Assembly: GCA_036271315.1 (NCBI GenBank)
Contig: DATBAV010000005.1
Span: 1-64,000, forward strand
Length of the DNA: 64,000 bases
Direction of reading: 5' to 3'
Source of the DNA: VRUE01 sp036271315
Lineage (GTDB): Bacteria > Actinomycetota > Thermoleophilia > Solirubrobacterales > 70-9
A program made the position numbers and the translations under genes. The notes under the pieces were generated by a model, which was not told the DNA's origin, ran no database searches, and was given only the letters and a program-made list of their open reading frames with translations. Below, piece by piece: positions 1 through 7,872 of this stretch. Position 1 is the first letter of the stretch. Each line of letters starts with the position of its first letter.

Positions 1-45
1 CAGCAGGGTCCCGTCGAGGTCGGTGTAGACACAGGCAAGCGACAT
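1..45 (-). CDS. HAD-superfamily hydrolase, N-terminal fragment
   Basis: Only the first 15 codons are inside the window, read leftwards from an ATG at 45. They encode MSLACVYTDLDGTLL. The DLDGT stretch is HAD motif I (DxDGT), whose first Asp is the phosphoaspartate nucleophile in this family. The gene is divergent from the folP-like gene, with 21 bases between the two start codons. Nothing can be said about the cap domain or substrate because the rest lies outside the window. Confidence 0.6.
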   Translation of the reverse strand, partial: MSLACVYTDLDGTLL

Positions 46-66
46 GGGCCGCTCGCTACCGTAGCG

Positions 67-1014
67 ATGGTGGAATGGCGGCTAGGCGATTCGAGGCTGG
101 ACCTGACCTTCCCGGCCGCGGCCGGGATCGTAAACGTGACCGTCGATTCGATGTTCGAGGGGGCGCGCAGCGGGACCCCTGAGCAGGCGATTGCCGACGG
201 GATTCGGCTTGTGGAGACGGAATTCGACATGCTCGACGTCGGCGCGGTGGCGGCGCGCAGCGGGCCGCCGGTGAGCGCCGAGGACGAGTGCGCGGCGCTG
301 CTGCCGGCGATCGCCGGGATGGCGGCGCTGGAGATCGGCCTCGATGACGGTGAGGAGGGCGAGGCGGGCGGGCGGGTGCCGGTCTCGGCGGACACCTACT
401 CGGTCGAGGTCGCGCGGCGGGCGCTCGAAGCGGGGGCGGTTTGCGTCAACGACATCTCCGGAGGTTGCGAGGAGATGTTCGAGCTGGTCGCCGCGAGCGG
501 CTGCGGCTACGTCTTGATGCACATCGAGGGGCCACCGCGGGTCGACCGGCCGTGGCGCGATTACGACGACGTGGTGGGGCACATGGTGCGCTGGTTCGAG
601 GAGAGGGTGGAAGCGATGCGGGCGCTCGGGGTCGCCGAGGAGCAGATCGCGCTCGACCCCGGGCTCGACTTCGACCTCTCGCCCCAGCAGGACCTGGAGA
701 TCATGCGGCGGCTCGGGGAGCTGCGCGCGCTTGGGCTGCCCCTGTACGTGTCGCTGTCGCGCAAGGACTTCATCGGCGCGGTGCTCGCCGGATCGTGGGA
801 GGAGCGGCTGCCGGCGGGCGAGCGTGAGTGGGGCACGGTCGCGGCGGTGGCGCTCGCGGTCCGCGAAGGCGCCGACATCCTGCGCATCCACGACCGGTCG
901 TCCCTGCAGGCGCTGCGCCTCGCCGGCCAGATCCGCGCTGCCGCCCCGATGAGTTCGCAGAAACCCGCGGATAGCGCGGGAAACTGCGAACGCGCCGCGG
1001 GGAGCGCCGGCTGA
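67..1014 (+). CDS. folP: Dihydropteroate synthase family protein (FolP-like, divergent)
   Basis: A 315-residue TIM-barrel protein of the pterin-binding family. FolP condenses p-aminobenzoate with dihydropterin pyrophosphate in folate synthesis. Family blocks appear in order: GIVNVTVDSM (usual NxTPDSF), a DVGAVAARSG loop (usual DIGGESTRPG), PVSADTYSVEVA, VNDISGG, LMHIEGPP, ALDPGLDF, SLSRKDFIG and ILRIHD. The Pro of the first block and the Thr/Arg/Pro of the second, which contact pterin pyrophosphate and pABA or sulfonamide in known enzymes, are replaced. The C-terminal 25 residues look like a non-conserved tail. Its stop overlaps the next gene by one base. True FolP activity is likely but not certain. 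Confidence 0.75.
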   Translation: MVEWRLGDSRLDLTFPAAAGIVNVTVDSMFEGARSGTPEQAIADGIRLVETEFDMLDVGAVAARSGPPVSAEDECAALLPAIAGMAALEIGLDDGEEGEAGGRVPVSADTYSVEVARRALEAGAVCVNDISGGCEEMFELVAASGCGYVLMHIEGPPRVDRPWRDYDDVVGHMVRWFEERVEAMRALGVAEEQIALDPGLDFDLSPQQDLEIMRRLGELRALGLPLYVSLSRKDFIGAVLAGSWEERLPAGEREWGTVAAVALAVREGADILRIHDRSSLQALRLAGQIRAAAPMSSQKPADSAGNCERAAGSAG

Positions 1015-3290
1015 TGGCGCGCAGCTCGATCATCGACACGCAGTGGGGCGTGGCCATTGCCCCGGCGCGGCGCGATGGGCGGATCGTCGCCGAGGCCGCG
1101 GAGCCGGATCGGTCGGCGCAGCCCGTGCCGCTGCCCGCCGACCTCGACCCGAACCTGGTCGAGAGGCTGCGGCTGGCGGGGATAGAGGCGCTCTACTCGC
1201 ACCAGCTGCGCGCCTGGGAGACGGCGCCGCGCTCGGACCTGATCATCACCTCCGGCACCGCCTCGGGCAAGAGCCTCGCCTTCAACCTGCCGGTGCTCGA
1301 CGGGATCGCCCGCGACGCCAAGCGCCGCGCCCTCTATCTCTACCCGACCAAGGCGCTGGCCCAGGACCAGGCGCGCAAGCTGGCGGCGCTGCGGCCGCCG
1401 GGCCTGCGCGAGGCGATTTACGACGGCGACACCCCGCGCGAAGAGCGGCCGGCGATCCGCCGCCGCAACAACCTCGTCCTCACCAACCCGGACATGCTGC
1501 ACGTCGGCATCCTGCCCCACCACAAGAGCTGGGGCGACTTCCTCGCCAACCTCGAGTGGGTGGTGGTCGACGAGGCGCACACCTACCGCGGCGTCTTCGG
1601 CTCGCACGTCGCCAACGTGCTGCGGCGGCTGCGCCGGGTGGCGCGCGCCTACGGCTCCGAGCCGCGCTTCCTGCTTGCCTCGGCGACGATCGCCAATCCC
1701 GTCGAGCTGGCCGAAGAGCTCGTCGGCACGCCCTTCGAGCTGATCGATGACGACGGCGCGGCGCGGGCCGGGCGCGAGATCGCGATGTGGAACCCACCGC
1801 TGATCGACAAGGCGACGGGGACGCGACGCTCGGCCCTCTCCGAGGCCGCCGACCTGCTCGCCGAGTTGGTCTCCCACGGCGTGCGGACCATTTGCTTCCT
1901 CAAGAGTCGGCGCGGGATCGAGCTAATCCAGCGCTTCGCCCGCGAATCGCTGGAGGCGCGCGGCAAGCCCGAGTTGGCAGCGCGGATCGCTCCTTACCGC
2001 GGCGGCTACACGCCGCAGCAGCGGCGCGAGATCGAGGCCCGGCTCGCGGCCGGCGAGCTGCTTGCCGTGGTCGCCACCGACGCGCTCGAGCTGGGCATCG
2101 ACATCGGCGAGCTCGACGCGGCGATCTGCGTCACCTTCCCCGGCACCGTCGCCAGCCTGCGCCAGATGTGGGGTCGGGCGGGTCGCCGGCGCCGCGGCCT
2201 GGCCGTCTACGTCGCCGGACAGGATGCGCTCGACCAGTTCTTCTGCCGCCACCCCGACGAGTTCATCGGCCGCCCGGTCGAGGCGGCGATCCTCGATCAC
2301 GCCAGCGAGCAGATCGCCAGTCGGCACATGGTCGCGGCGGCCTACGAGCTGCCGCTGAGCGAGGCGGACGCCGAGGTCTTCGGGCCCGAGTGGCGCGAGC
2401 GGGCGCAGCGGCTGATGGCGGCCGGCGAGCTGCGCCAGGCGGGCGGGCGGATCATGCCGCGCAGCAGCGAGTTCGTCGCCGCCAAGGTGCCGCTGCGCTC
2501 GGCCTCGCCGGACTCGGTTGCGGTGGTCGAGCGCGAGTCGGGCGAGATGCTCGGGCTGGTCGAGTCCGAGCGCGCCTTCACCACGATCCACCCTGGCGCG
2601 ATCTACCTCCACCTCGGCCGCTCCTACGAGGTCGAGCAGCTCGACGTGCGGGGGCGGCGGGCGATCGTCTCGCGCTTTGACGGCGACTGGTACACGCGGC
2701 CGAAGAAGGAGACCGAGATCTACATCGAGCGGGTGCGCGAGCAGCGCTCGACCTCGGGGGTCGAGCTGCACTTCGGCGAGGTCTCGGTGACCGAGCAGGT
2801 GATCGCCTACCAGCGGGTCTCGATCTCCGAGCAGGAGCCCTTCGACATCGTCTCGCTGGAGCTGCCCGAGCAACAGTTCGCCACCCAGGCGCTCTGGTAC
2901 GTGCTGCCCGACGGGCTCAGCAGCGCGCTGCCGCCCGACGTCCTGCTCGGCGCCCTGCACGCGACCGAGCACGGCCAGATCGCGGTGCTGCCGCTGATCG
3001 CGATGTGCGACCGCTGGGACATCGGCGGCCTCTCGACCAACGTCCACTTCCAGACCGGCCGCTCGACGATCTTCATCTACGACGGCCACCCCGGCGGCGT
3101 CGGCATCACCCTGCGCGGCTATGAGCAGTTCGAGCGCCTGCTCGGCGACGCCGAGCGGCTGATCGGCGAGTGCCCCTGCGAGTCGGGCTGCCCCTCCTGC
3201 GTGCAGAGCCCCAAGTGCGGCAACCTCAACGAACCTCTCCACAAGGAGGGGGCGTTGGAGCTGATGCGGCAGATGAAGGGGGGGCAGTGA
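1014..3290 (+). CDS. DEAD/DEAH-box helicase with C-terminal DUF1998, MrfA/YprA type
   Basis: A 758-residue superfamily 2 helicase. Walker A (TSGTASGKS) is near residue 80 and the Walker B box DEAH in VVVDEAHTY is near 186. SAT is in LLASATI, and the helicase C-terminal motifs include ATDALELGIDIG and GRAGRRRRG. The C-terminus carries the four-Cys cluster CPCESGCPSCVQSPKC near 720-735, which marks DUF1998 and the MrfA family (B. subtilis MrfA is about 750 residues and repairs mitomycin adducts with MrfB). No mrfB-like exonuclease is adjacent. The ATG overlaps the folP stop (TGATG), so the two are probably co-transcribed. A DNA-repair role is inferred from the family. Confidence 0.88.
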   Translation: MARSSIIDTQWGVAIAPARRDGRIVAEAAEPDRSAQPVPLPADLDPNLVERLRLAGIEALYSHQLRAWETAPRSDLIITSGTASGKSLAFNLPVLDGIARDAKRRALYLYPTKALAQDQARKLAALRPPGLREAIYDGDTPREERPAIRRRNNLVLTNPDMLHVGILPHHKSWGDFLANLEWVVVDEAHTYRGVFGSHVANVLRRLRRVARAYGSEPRFLLASATIANPVELAEELVGTPFELIDDDGAARAGREIAMWNPPLIDKATGTRRSALSEAADLLAELVSHGVRTICFLKSRRGIELIQRFARESLEARGKPELAARIAPYRGGYTPQQRREIEARLAAGELLAVVATDALELGIDIGELDAAICVTFPGTVASLRQMWGRAGRRRRGLAVYVAGQDALDQFFCRHPDEFIGRPVEAAILDHASEQIASRHMVAAAYELPLSEADAEVFGPEWRERAQRLMAAGELRQAGGRIMPRSSEFVAAKVPLRSASPDSVAVVERESGEMLGLVESERAFTTIHPGAIYLHLGRSYEVEQLDVRGRRAIVSRFDGDWYTRPKKETEIYIERVREQRSTSGVELHFGEVSVTEQVIAYQRVSISEQEPFDIVSLELPEQQFATQALWYVLPDGLSSALPPDVLLGALHATEHGQIAVLPLIAMCDRWDIGGLSTNVHFQTGRSTIFIYDGHPGGVGITLRGYEQFERLLGDAERLIGECPCESGCPSCVQSPKCGNLNEPLHKEGALELMRQMKGGQ

Positions 3291-3356
3291 TGGGAGGGAG
3301 TGGGCCTCACCGTCACGAACAGCAGGGAGGTTCCGGTGAGGCCCACTCCCTCCCAT
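3290..3356. repeat. Perfect 22-bp inverted repeat with 23-base loop
   Basis: Bases 3290-3311 are the exact reverse complement of 3335-3356, with a 23-base loop containing an AGGGAGG run. The left arm starts on the last base of the helicase stop codon and the right arm ends 17 bases before the preferred start of the next gene. There is no T-tract, so an intrinsic terminator of standard form is not shown. It could be an mRNA-end stabiliser, a terminator or a small mobile palindrome. If the downstream gene started at the ATG at 3290, the palindrome would be coding; I think this unlikely because the encoded 28 residues are low-complexity. Confidence 0.8.
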
Positions 3357-3373
3357 TCGAGCGCGCGCGTCAA

Positions 3374-3841
3374 GTGGCCGTCATCGGCCCCTCCGGCGCT
3401 GAGCTGGGGTCCGAGGCGGCGGTGTTCGGTGAGGAGGTCGGGAGGTTGCTTGCCGAGGCAGGCGTGACGGTGGTCTGTGGTGGGATGGGCGGCACGATGG
3501 AAGCCGCCTGCCGCGGGGCGAGCGACGCTGGCGGTGAGGCGATTGGCATCGTTCCTGGCCATGAAGTTGGCGAAGCAAACGAGTTCTGCACGCATGTGGT
3601 GGCGACGGGCATTGGCCACGCCCGCAACCTGGCGGTCGTCTCCTCCTGCGAGGTCGTGATCGCGATCGGCGGCGAGTGGGGGACGCTCTCGGAGATCGGC
3701 TTCGCGCGCTCGCTCGGCCGCGGCGTGATCGCCTTGCGCAGCTGGGAGCTGAGTGGGCGCGAGCGGATGGCCGACGCGCCCGGCGTGACGCCGGCGGACT
3801 CGGCCCGCGAGGCGGTCGATCTGGTCCTCGCGTCGCTCTAG
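3374..3841 (+). CDS. TIGR00725-type LOG/DprA-like nucleotide-binding protein
   Basis: From the GTG at 3374 this is a 155-residue Rossmann protein of the LOG/Smf-like family. It starts MAVIGPSGAE and has CGGMGGTMEAA, AIGIVPG, GHARNLAVV and IGGEWGTLSEI, which matches the GG.GT..E loop that defines the family. The family is thought to bind nucleotides, and no enzymatic role is established for this subgroup. A longer frame opens at ATG 3290 overlapping the helicase stop. It would pass through a 22-bp perfect palindrome and add residues absent from relatives, so the GTG is preferred. It is likely the last gene of the folP-helicase unit. Confidence 0.75.
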   Translation: MAVIGPSGAELGSEAAVFGEEVGRLLAEAGVTVVCGGMGGTMEAACRGASDAGGEAIGIVPGHEVGEANEFCTHVVATGIGHARNLAVVSSCEVVIAIGGEWGTLSEIGFARSLGRGVIALRSWELSGRERMADAPGVTPADSAREAVDLVLASL

Positions 3842-3854
3842 CTACGCTGGGTCG

Positions 3855-4619
3855 ATGTACGAGGACTCGATCCGCGAGGAGTTCACCCACCAGTCGCAGT
3901 CGTTTGGCGCCTCGGCCGCGATGTCATCGGCGCAGACGCTGGACGTCCTCACCGAGCTGGTGCCGGTGGAGCCGAAAGCGCGCTGGCTCGACGTCGCCTG
4001 CGGGCCCGGCGTGGTCTCGCGCGCGCTGGCCGCCAGGGTCGGCACCGTCACCGGCGTCGATCTGACCCCGGCGATGGTCGAGGAGGCGGAGCGCAAGGCT
4101 CAGGAGGAGGGGATCGCCAATGTCAGCTTCCTGCTCGGCGACGCCACCTCGCTCGACTTCACCGACGGCTCCTTCGACGGTGCGATCACCCGCTTCAGCT
4201 TCCACCACATTCCGGTGCCGAGCCGGGTGCTGGCCGAGATGGCGCGCCTGGTGCAGCCGGGTGGCTGGGTCGTCGTCGGCGATCAAGCCACCGACGACGA
4301 CGGCGAGGCCGCCGCCTGGCACCAGGAGATCGAGCGCCTGCGCGATCCGACCCACTGGGCCTCGCAGCGGCTTGGGCGGCTACGCGAGATTGGCGAGGAG
4401 GCGGGCCTCGAGCTCGAGGAGGAGCGCCTGGTCCCGATCGAGATCGACTACGAGGATTGGCTGGCGCGCGGCTCGGCCGGGCAGAGCGCGAGCCCGCTGA
4501 TCGACAGGCTGCTGGCCGAGCGGCCCGAGGGCGCGGAGAGCTTCCGCGTCAGCGCCGGGCCCGAGGGCCGCCGCCTGCGCCAGCGCTACTGGCTAGGTCG
4601 CTGGCGCCGTCCGGCCTGA
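3855..4619 (+). CDS. Class I SAM-dependent methyltransferase (UbiE/Methyltransf_11-like)
   Basis: A 254-residue Rossmann methyltransferase. Motif I is LDVACGPGVVS (near residues 45-56), the acidic end of strand 2 is GVDLTPAM, motif II is GDATSLDF, and post-motif II is FDGAITRFSFHHI followed by LVQPGGWVVVGD. The layout resembles UbiE/COQ5-type and small-molecule methyltransferases, and the acceptor cannot be told from sequence. A TACGCT hexamer at 3843-3848 lies six bases before the ATG, so the transcript may be leaderless. A long perfect stem-loop follows the stop. Confidence 0.8.
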   Translation: MYEDSIREEFTHQSQSFGASAAMSSAQTLDVLTELVPVEPKARWLDVACGPGVVSRALAARVGTVTGVDLTPAMVEEAERKAQEEGIANVSFLLGDATSLDFTDGSFDGAITRFSFHHIPVPSRVLAEMARLVQPGGWVVVGDQATDDDGEAAAWHQEIERLRDPTHWASQRLGRLREIGEEAGLELEEERLVPIEIDYEDWLARGSAGQSASPLIDRLLAERPEGAESFRVSAGPEGRRLRQRYWLGRWRRPA

Positions 4620-4622
4620 CCA

Positions 4623-4671
4623 GAACTGCATCAAATTTCCGGCTTGTTGGCCCGGAAATTTGATGCAGTTC
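4623..4671. terminator. Perfect 20-bp stem-loop between convergent genes
   Basis: Bases 4623-4642 and 4652-4671 are exact reverse complements with a 9-base loop. The stem is AT-rich in its middle (CAAATTT), unlike the surrounding GC-rich DNA. It sits between a rightward methyltransferase and a leftward GH15-like gene whose stop codon (4631-4633) lies in the left arm. The position suits a bidirectional transcription terminator. The stem is longer and more perfect than is usual for one, and no clear U-tract follows. Confidence 0.65.
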
Positions 4672-5758
4672 GCGGCCAGAGCCTGCGAAGGGCGAGGATC
4701 GCGAAGGCGTGGGACCAGGCCAAGGGCGTGGTTGAGGTGGGGATGCCGGTGCCGGCGTCGACGCGCTCGGGCAGCATGCCCGCCGGCGTGGCGGCGCGGC
4801 GCAGCTCGGCCATCAGGCGCAGGGCGGCGTGGCGCTCGCCGAGCGTGGCGAGGCTCCAGGCGGTCCAGGCAGTGGGCGCGGTCCAGGGGTCGATGCCGCC
4901 GTCCCAGTCTTCGGAGGGGACGATGCCGAAGCGGCCGCTGCTTGCCACTAGCCGCAGTAGCGTGCGGCGCACGAGCGGATAGAGCGCGGGGTGGGGGAAG
5001 GGACGCACGGCCCAGGCAGCGGTCGAGTCGAGCCCGGAGGTGGGGTCGCCGGCGCGGCGCGCGAGCCCGCCCGATGGCGTCGCAAAGAGAGCCTGGATAC
5101 GCGACGAGCCCGAGGCGATCGCGTTGGCGAGAAAATCGCCGCCACCGTTCTCCTGGTAATCGTCCAGCCCCCGCCACCGCTGCTCCTCCGGCGCGCTTGG
5201 AAGCCCGGCCGCTTTGGCGGCCGCCGCGATCCAGCCCTTCGCGTCGCCCTGGGCGGCGCGCCCGCCGACCGGGGCACCGTTGCCATAGAACCGTGCTGCG
5301 GCGCCGATGTCGAGTCCTTCCAGGAAGCCGACGATGCGCTTCGCCTCACCCCGGTATCCCGCCGCCGCGAGCGCGATCGCAACCGTGCTCGCGTCACGGG
5401 GCCAGACGTAGTTCCAGCCCTCGCGAGCGCCTGCCTCCACCGCCCCCGTGCGCTCGTTGGTCAACGCGTGTAGAACCAGCAGCGAGCGTCGGTACATCCG
5501 CCGCGCCCAGGCCGGCGCGTCGGCCCCGAGCGGCCGGGCGGCCGCAAGCCAGCCGGGATCCGCGCGGACGGCGTCGGGCTCGCCCAACGAGCGGACCGTC
5601 ACCGACCGGGCTGTGCCGAACCTCGCGACCGTCCGCAGCGAGTTGCTGTCCGGCAGGTAGCGCTGCCGAACCGAGTCGGCCCGCGAGCCGCCCGAGGCCA
5701 GGGCCGCGCCGATGGCGAGCAGCGCCACCACCGCGATCGCTGCCCGCAACGATTTCAT
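4631..5758 (-). CDS. Secreted GH15-like (glucoamylase-related) protein
   Basis: A 375-residue protein with an N-terminal signal (MKSLRAAIAVVALLAIGAALA, cleavage likely after ALASG). It has alpha/alpha-toroid GH15 features: WNYVWPRDAS (compare the GH15 Y..WPRDA block), YQENGGGDF, PSEDWDGG with a candidate acid Glu, and near the end GMLPERVD...TGIPTSTTPLAWSHA (compare the GH15 LPEQ...PLxWSHA block with the base Glu). GH15 members cleave alpha-glucosidic bonds; the actual substrate is unknown. It is shorter than typical GH15 enzymes of 600 or more residues and lacks their N-terminal beta domain. The last dozen residues are encoded by the terminator palindrome, suggesting that the 3' end was extended by insertion of that repeat. 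Confidence 0.7.
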   Translation of the reverse strand: MKSLRAAIAVVALLAIGAALASGGSRADSVRQRYLPDSNSLRTVARFGTARSVTVRSLGEPDAVRADPGWLAAARPLGADAPAWARRMYRRSLLVLHALTNERTGAVEAGAREGWNYVWPRDASTVAIALAAAGYRGEAKRIVGFLEGLDIGAAARFYGNGAPVGGRAAQGDAKGWIAAAAKAAGLPSAPEEQRWRGLDDYQENGGGDFLANAIASGSSRIQALFATPSGGLARRAGDPTSGLDSTAAWAVRPFPHPALYPLVRRTLLRLVASSGRFGIVPSEDWDGGIDPWTAPTAWTAWSLATLGERHAALRLMAELRRAATPAGMLPERVDAGTGIPTSTTPLAWSHAFAILALRRLWPRTASNFRANKPEI

Positions 5759-5833
5759 CGGCTTAATGCAAGCAGCCTCCTCGCCGCCCGGTCGCTAGCC
5801 TTCGCCCAGCAAGCTTCGGCTTTGCGCTTCCCA

Positions 5834-5906
5834 GGCGAGGTAGCTCAGTTGGTAGAGCACACGACTGAAAATCGTGGTGTCGTGGGTTCGATTCCCACCC
5901 TCGCCA
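5834..5906 (+). tRNA. tRNA-Phe (GAA)
   Basis: A complete 73-nt cloverleaf. The acceptor stem GGCGAGG pairs with CCTCGCC (5899-5905) and the discriminator is A5906. The D-arm contains AGCTCAGTTGGTAGAGC, the anticodon stem is CACGA/TCGTG around CTGAAAA with anticodon GAA at 5867-5869, and the T-loop contains TTCGATT. CCA is not encoded. The 3' half is the target of an integration event: its last 48 bases plus five flanking bases are repeated at 8475-8527. Confidence 0.97.
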
Positions 5907-5911
5907 TTGAT
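5859..5911 (+). repeat. attL-like direct repeat (3' part of tRNA-Phe)
   Basis: Fifty-three bases covering the anticodon arm to just past the tRNA end. They match 8475-8527 at 52 of 53 positions (T5892 corresponds to G8508). A direct repeat of a tRNA 3' end is the usual footprint of a tyrosine-recombinase integrative element, where the incoming att restores the tRNA. The intact tRNA is on this side. Confidence 0.85.
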
Positions 5912-5965
5912 TTTTCCCTGTAAATCGATCAGTTTTCGCGGTCGAAGTGCCTGGCCGGTCACGTC

Positions 5966-6000
5966 GTTTGGGCTATGGATAGCCCGTTCATAGCCCAAAC
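5966..6000. repeat. 35-bp dyad, left copy (12-bp arms, 11-bp spacer)
   Basis: GTTTGGGCTATG (5966-5977) and CATAGCCCAAAC (5989-6000) are perfect inverted arms separated by 11 bases. A second dyad of the same length and spacing lies at 8303-8337, near the other end of the island. The geometry resembles paired recombinase or DNA-binding-protein sites more than a terminator. Function is unknown. Confidence 0.7.
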
Positions 6001-6142
6001 AAGCCGTTCAGGTGCCTTCAATGACACTTGGCTGACTAGTTGAGAAGTCGGAGGCAGCGTCACGATTTCGCTTTGGGAAGCGAAATATCGCCAGTTCGGC
6101 TTTCGACCCGACCACGTCGAACAAAAAGGCACAACGAGCGGG

Positions 6143-6178
6143 AATCGTGGTGTCTTAAATTCGATAAAACGACACCAC
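6143..6178. promoter_or_regulatory. Putative vapB operator with tRNA-Phe-like left half
   Basis: GTGGTGTC (6147-6154) and GACACCAC (6171-6178) form a perfect 8-bp inverted repeat directly upstream of the TATAGT -10-like hexamer at 6185-6190 and the antitoxin ATG at 6197. Its position suits autorepression by a VapBC complex. Bases 6143-6166 also match tRNA-Phe/att sequence 5870-5893 closely: AATCGTGGTGTC identical, then TTCGAT identical after a diverged pentamer. It may therefore be a decayed third att copy used as an operator. Confidence 0.55.
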
Positions 6179-6196
6179 TAGGTGTATAGTGACGCT

Positions 6197-6460
6197 ATGA
6201 GTCGAACCCAGGTCTACCTTGGCGAAGATGAGCTGGAGCTCTTGGAGCGTGCCTCGCAAGAGACGGGAGCTTCGCGCTCCGAGCTGGTCCGCCGCGCGGT
6301 GCGGGCCACCTTCGGCCGACAAGGCAAGGATGAGAGGCTCAGCGGCCTTCGGGCGAGTGCCGGCTCGTGGCGAGGTCGCAAACTCAGCGGGGCCGAGTAC
6401 GTAGACGCCATGCGCGGCGGCGACCTGAACGAGCGCTTGACTCGTCTCGGCGTCAAGTGA
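6197..6460 (+). CDS. vapB: Antitoxin of a type II module, ribbon-helix-helix (VapB-like)
   Basis: 87 residues from the ATG at 6197. The N-terminal part (SRTQVYLGEDELELLERASQ.., then SRSELVRRAVRATF) fits a ribbon-helix-helix DNA-binding domain: a short strand followed by two helices. The C-terminal half (WRGRKLSGAEYVDAMRGG) is the likely toxin-binding tail. A frame extending to GTG 6182 exists but would run through the -10-like TATAGT, so the ATG six bases after that hexamer is preferred and the mRNA may be leaderless. Its TGA overlaps the toxin GTG (GTGA), the usual antitoxin-toxin coupling. It lies inside the tRNA-Phe island, where such modules often stabilise the element. Confidence 0.85.
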   Translation: MSRTQVYLGEDELELLERASQETGASRSELVRRAVRATFGRQGKDERLSGLRASAGSWRGRKLSGAEYVDAMRGGDLNERLTRLGVK

Positions 6461-6834
6461 AGCTGCTCGACACGAGCGTGGCGATCGACCATCTCCGCGG
6501 CCTGCCGTCGGCGGTCGACCTGCTCAGTGGCCTGATTGAAGCCGAGGAGGTTCTTCTCGCAAGCGAGGTTGTCCGCTTCGAGCTCCTGGCCGGCGTCCGC
6601 AAAGGAGAGGTCGAGGCGCTCGAGCAGTTCTTCTCGGCGTTGTCCTGGGTGCCCGTCGGCGAGGAGGTGGCTCGGTCTGCCGGCGCGCTCGCCCAGCGCC
6701 ACCGTCGCGCCCACAGCGGCATAGACGACGCCGACTACCTGATCGCCGCAACCGCGCTTCTACTCGAGGCTGACCTACTCACCACGAACGTGCGTCACTT
6801 TCCGATGCTTACTGGACTCAAGCCAGCCTATTGA
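6457..6834 (+). CDS. vapC: VapC-type PIN-domain ribonuclease toxin
   Basis: 125 residues from GTG 6457, overlapping the antitoxin stop by four bases. PIN-domain acidic residues are in place: LLDTSVAID (first Asp, residue 4), a Glu in RFELLAGV, and DDADYLIAATA near residues 90-100, with a late T-T-N-V-R-H-F block typical of VapC. VapC toxins are Mg-dependent RNases that commonly cut tRNA or rRNA loops. Which RNA this one cuts is not visible. It is convergent with the downstream methyltransferase. Confidence 0.9.
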   Translation: MKLLDTSVAIDHLRGLPSAVDLLSGLIEAEEVLLASEVVRFELLAGVRKGEVEALEQFFSALSWVPVGEEVARSAGALAQRHRRAHSGIDDADYLIAATALLLEADLLTTNVRHFPMLTGLKPAY

Positions 6835-6928
6835 GGGCGCTGCCGCTTTCACGCGATTGCGGAAGCGAGCTGCTGACCCGCAAATTGCTCCTCCTCGTCC
6901 AAGGCGGGAGCCGGCGCAGTGAGTCCCC

Positions 6929-7735
6929 CTATCGCTCTACCGTCACCCGCAGATAGGTCGCCGGGATCGAGGTGGCGTCATCGCTTGTGTTCTGCTCCTC
7001 GAACAGGGTGTCCAGCTCAGCCTGGAGCTCACCCTCCCGGCCGTCAGCGGCCGCCGCCTCGAACGCGTTCATCGTGGGCCCGTAGTAGGTCCTGAAGGCA
7101 TTCACCAGCTCAGAGGGCGGACCGGGGTAGTTGAAGGTCCAGGTGTCCTTCGCGAACGAGATCCGCTCCGCGGCGATCCCGGCTGCCGTGAACCGCTCGA
7201 TCACCTCGTCCTCCACGCCCCAGGTCATCGGGCTGACGAAGCCCTCCGGGGGAGGGGGCGAGTAGGAGGAGGCGATCCTCAGGATCTGCGCCACTAGGGT
7301 CGGATCGTTCAGGATCCAGTTCCCCATTACGATTCGGCCACCTGGCCTGGCCACCCGGACCATCTCCTTGGCCACATCGAACGGCCGTGGAGCGAACATC
7401 GCCCCGAAGAAGCTGATGACGAGGTCGAAGCGCTCCTCATCGAGTTCGCGCAGATCCGATGCGTCGCCCTCCTGGAACGTGCAGTTGGTCAGGCCAAGGG
7501 CCTGGGCGCGGGCGTTGCCCGCTGCGACCAGGTTGGCGGCGATGTCGACGCCCAGAACCTCGGCCCCCAGCTGAGCTGCCGGCAACGCGGTGGTCCCGTC
7601 GCCGCAACCGAGGTCCAGCACCTGGAGCCCGTCGGTGATGTCCAACTCCTTGACGAGAGATTCCCCGCTCTCTCGCACGCATTCCGCAATTCGGGTGAAG
7701 TCACCCTTCTCCCATAGTGCCTTGTTCGCATTCAT
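6929..7735 (-). CDS. SAM-dependent methyltransferase, cargo of the tRNA-Phe island
   Basis: 268 residues starting at the ATG at 7735, which has a good GAGAGGAAGAGG ribosome-binding site; 18 more upstream codons are open but lack one. Rossmann motifs are LDLGCGDGTTA, VLGVDIAANLV, FQEGDASDLRE, FDLVISFFGAMFAPRP and VARPGGRIVMGNW. The C-terminal third (TWGVEDEVIERF, FNYPGPPSELVNAFRTYYGPTM) resembles a widespread group of actinobacterial small-molecule methyltransferases of unknown substrate. Codon use is less GC3-biased than in the flanking chromosomal genes, which agrees with import. Confidence 0.8.
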   Translation of the reverse strand: MNANKALWEKGDFTRIAECVRESGESLVKELDITDGLQVLDLGCGDGTTALPAAQLGAEVLGVDIAANLVAAGNARAQALGLTNCTFQEGDASDLRELDEERFDLVISFFGAMFAPRPFDVAKEMVRVARPGGRIVMGNWILNDPTLVAQILRIASSYSPPPPEGFVSPMTWGVEDEVIERFTAAGIAAERISFAKDTWTFNYPGPPSELVNAFRTYYGPTMNAFEAAAADGREGELQAELDTLFEEQNTSDDATSIPATYLRVTVER

Positions 7736-7872
7736 CGGCCTCTTCCTCTCTGATACACGAGTTGACCAGGTCCGCATCCTATTCTGCATGCGCTCCCGCT
7801 TCGCGCGAAGCGAAATCCCGTCAGAGCTGAGTGCCGCGATTCTCCTGGGGAGCTAAGGCACTCCTAGATCGG

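Noticed and set aside
1923..3356. 477-codon frame antisense to the MrfA-like helicase
   Set aside because: Same composition artefact; the sense frame holds all helicase motifs.
5795..5998. 67-residue leftward frame across tRNA-Phe reading GGNRTHDTTIFSRVLYQLSYL
   Set aside because: This is the well-known artefact of translating the antisense of a tRNA; no protein is expected.
5966..6000. The left dyad as a plain intrinsic terminator of tRNA-Phe
   Set aside because: No T-run follows, it is 60 bases away from the tRNA, and an equal-length copy exists at the other island end, so a mobility or binding-site role fits better.
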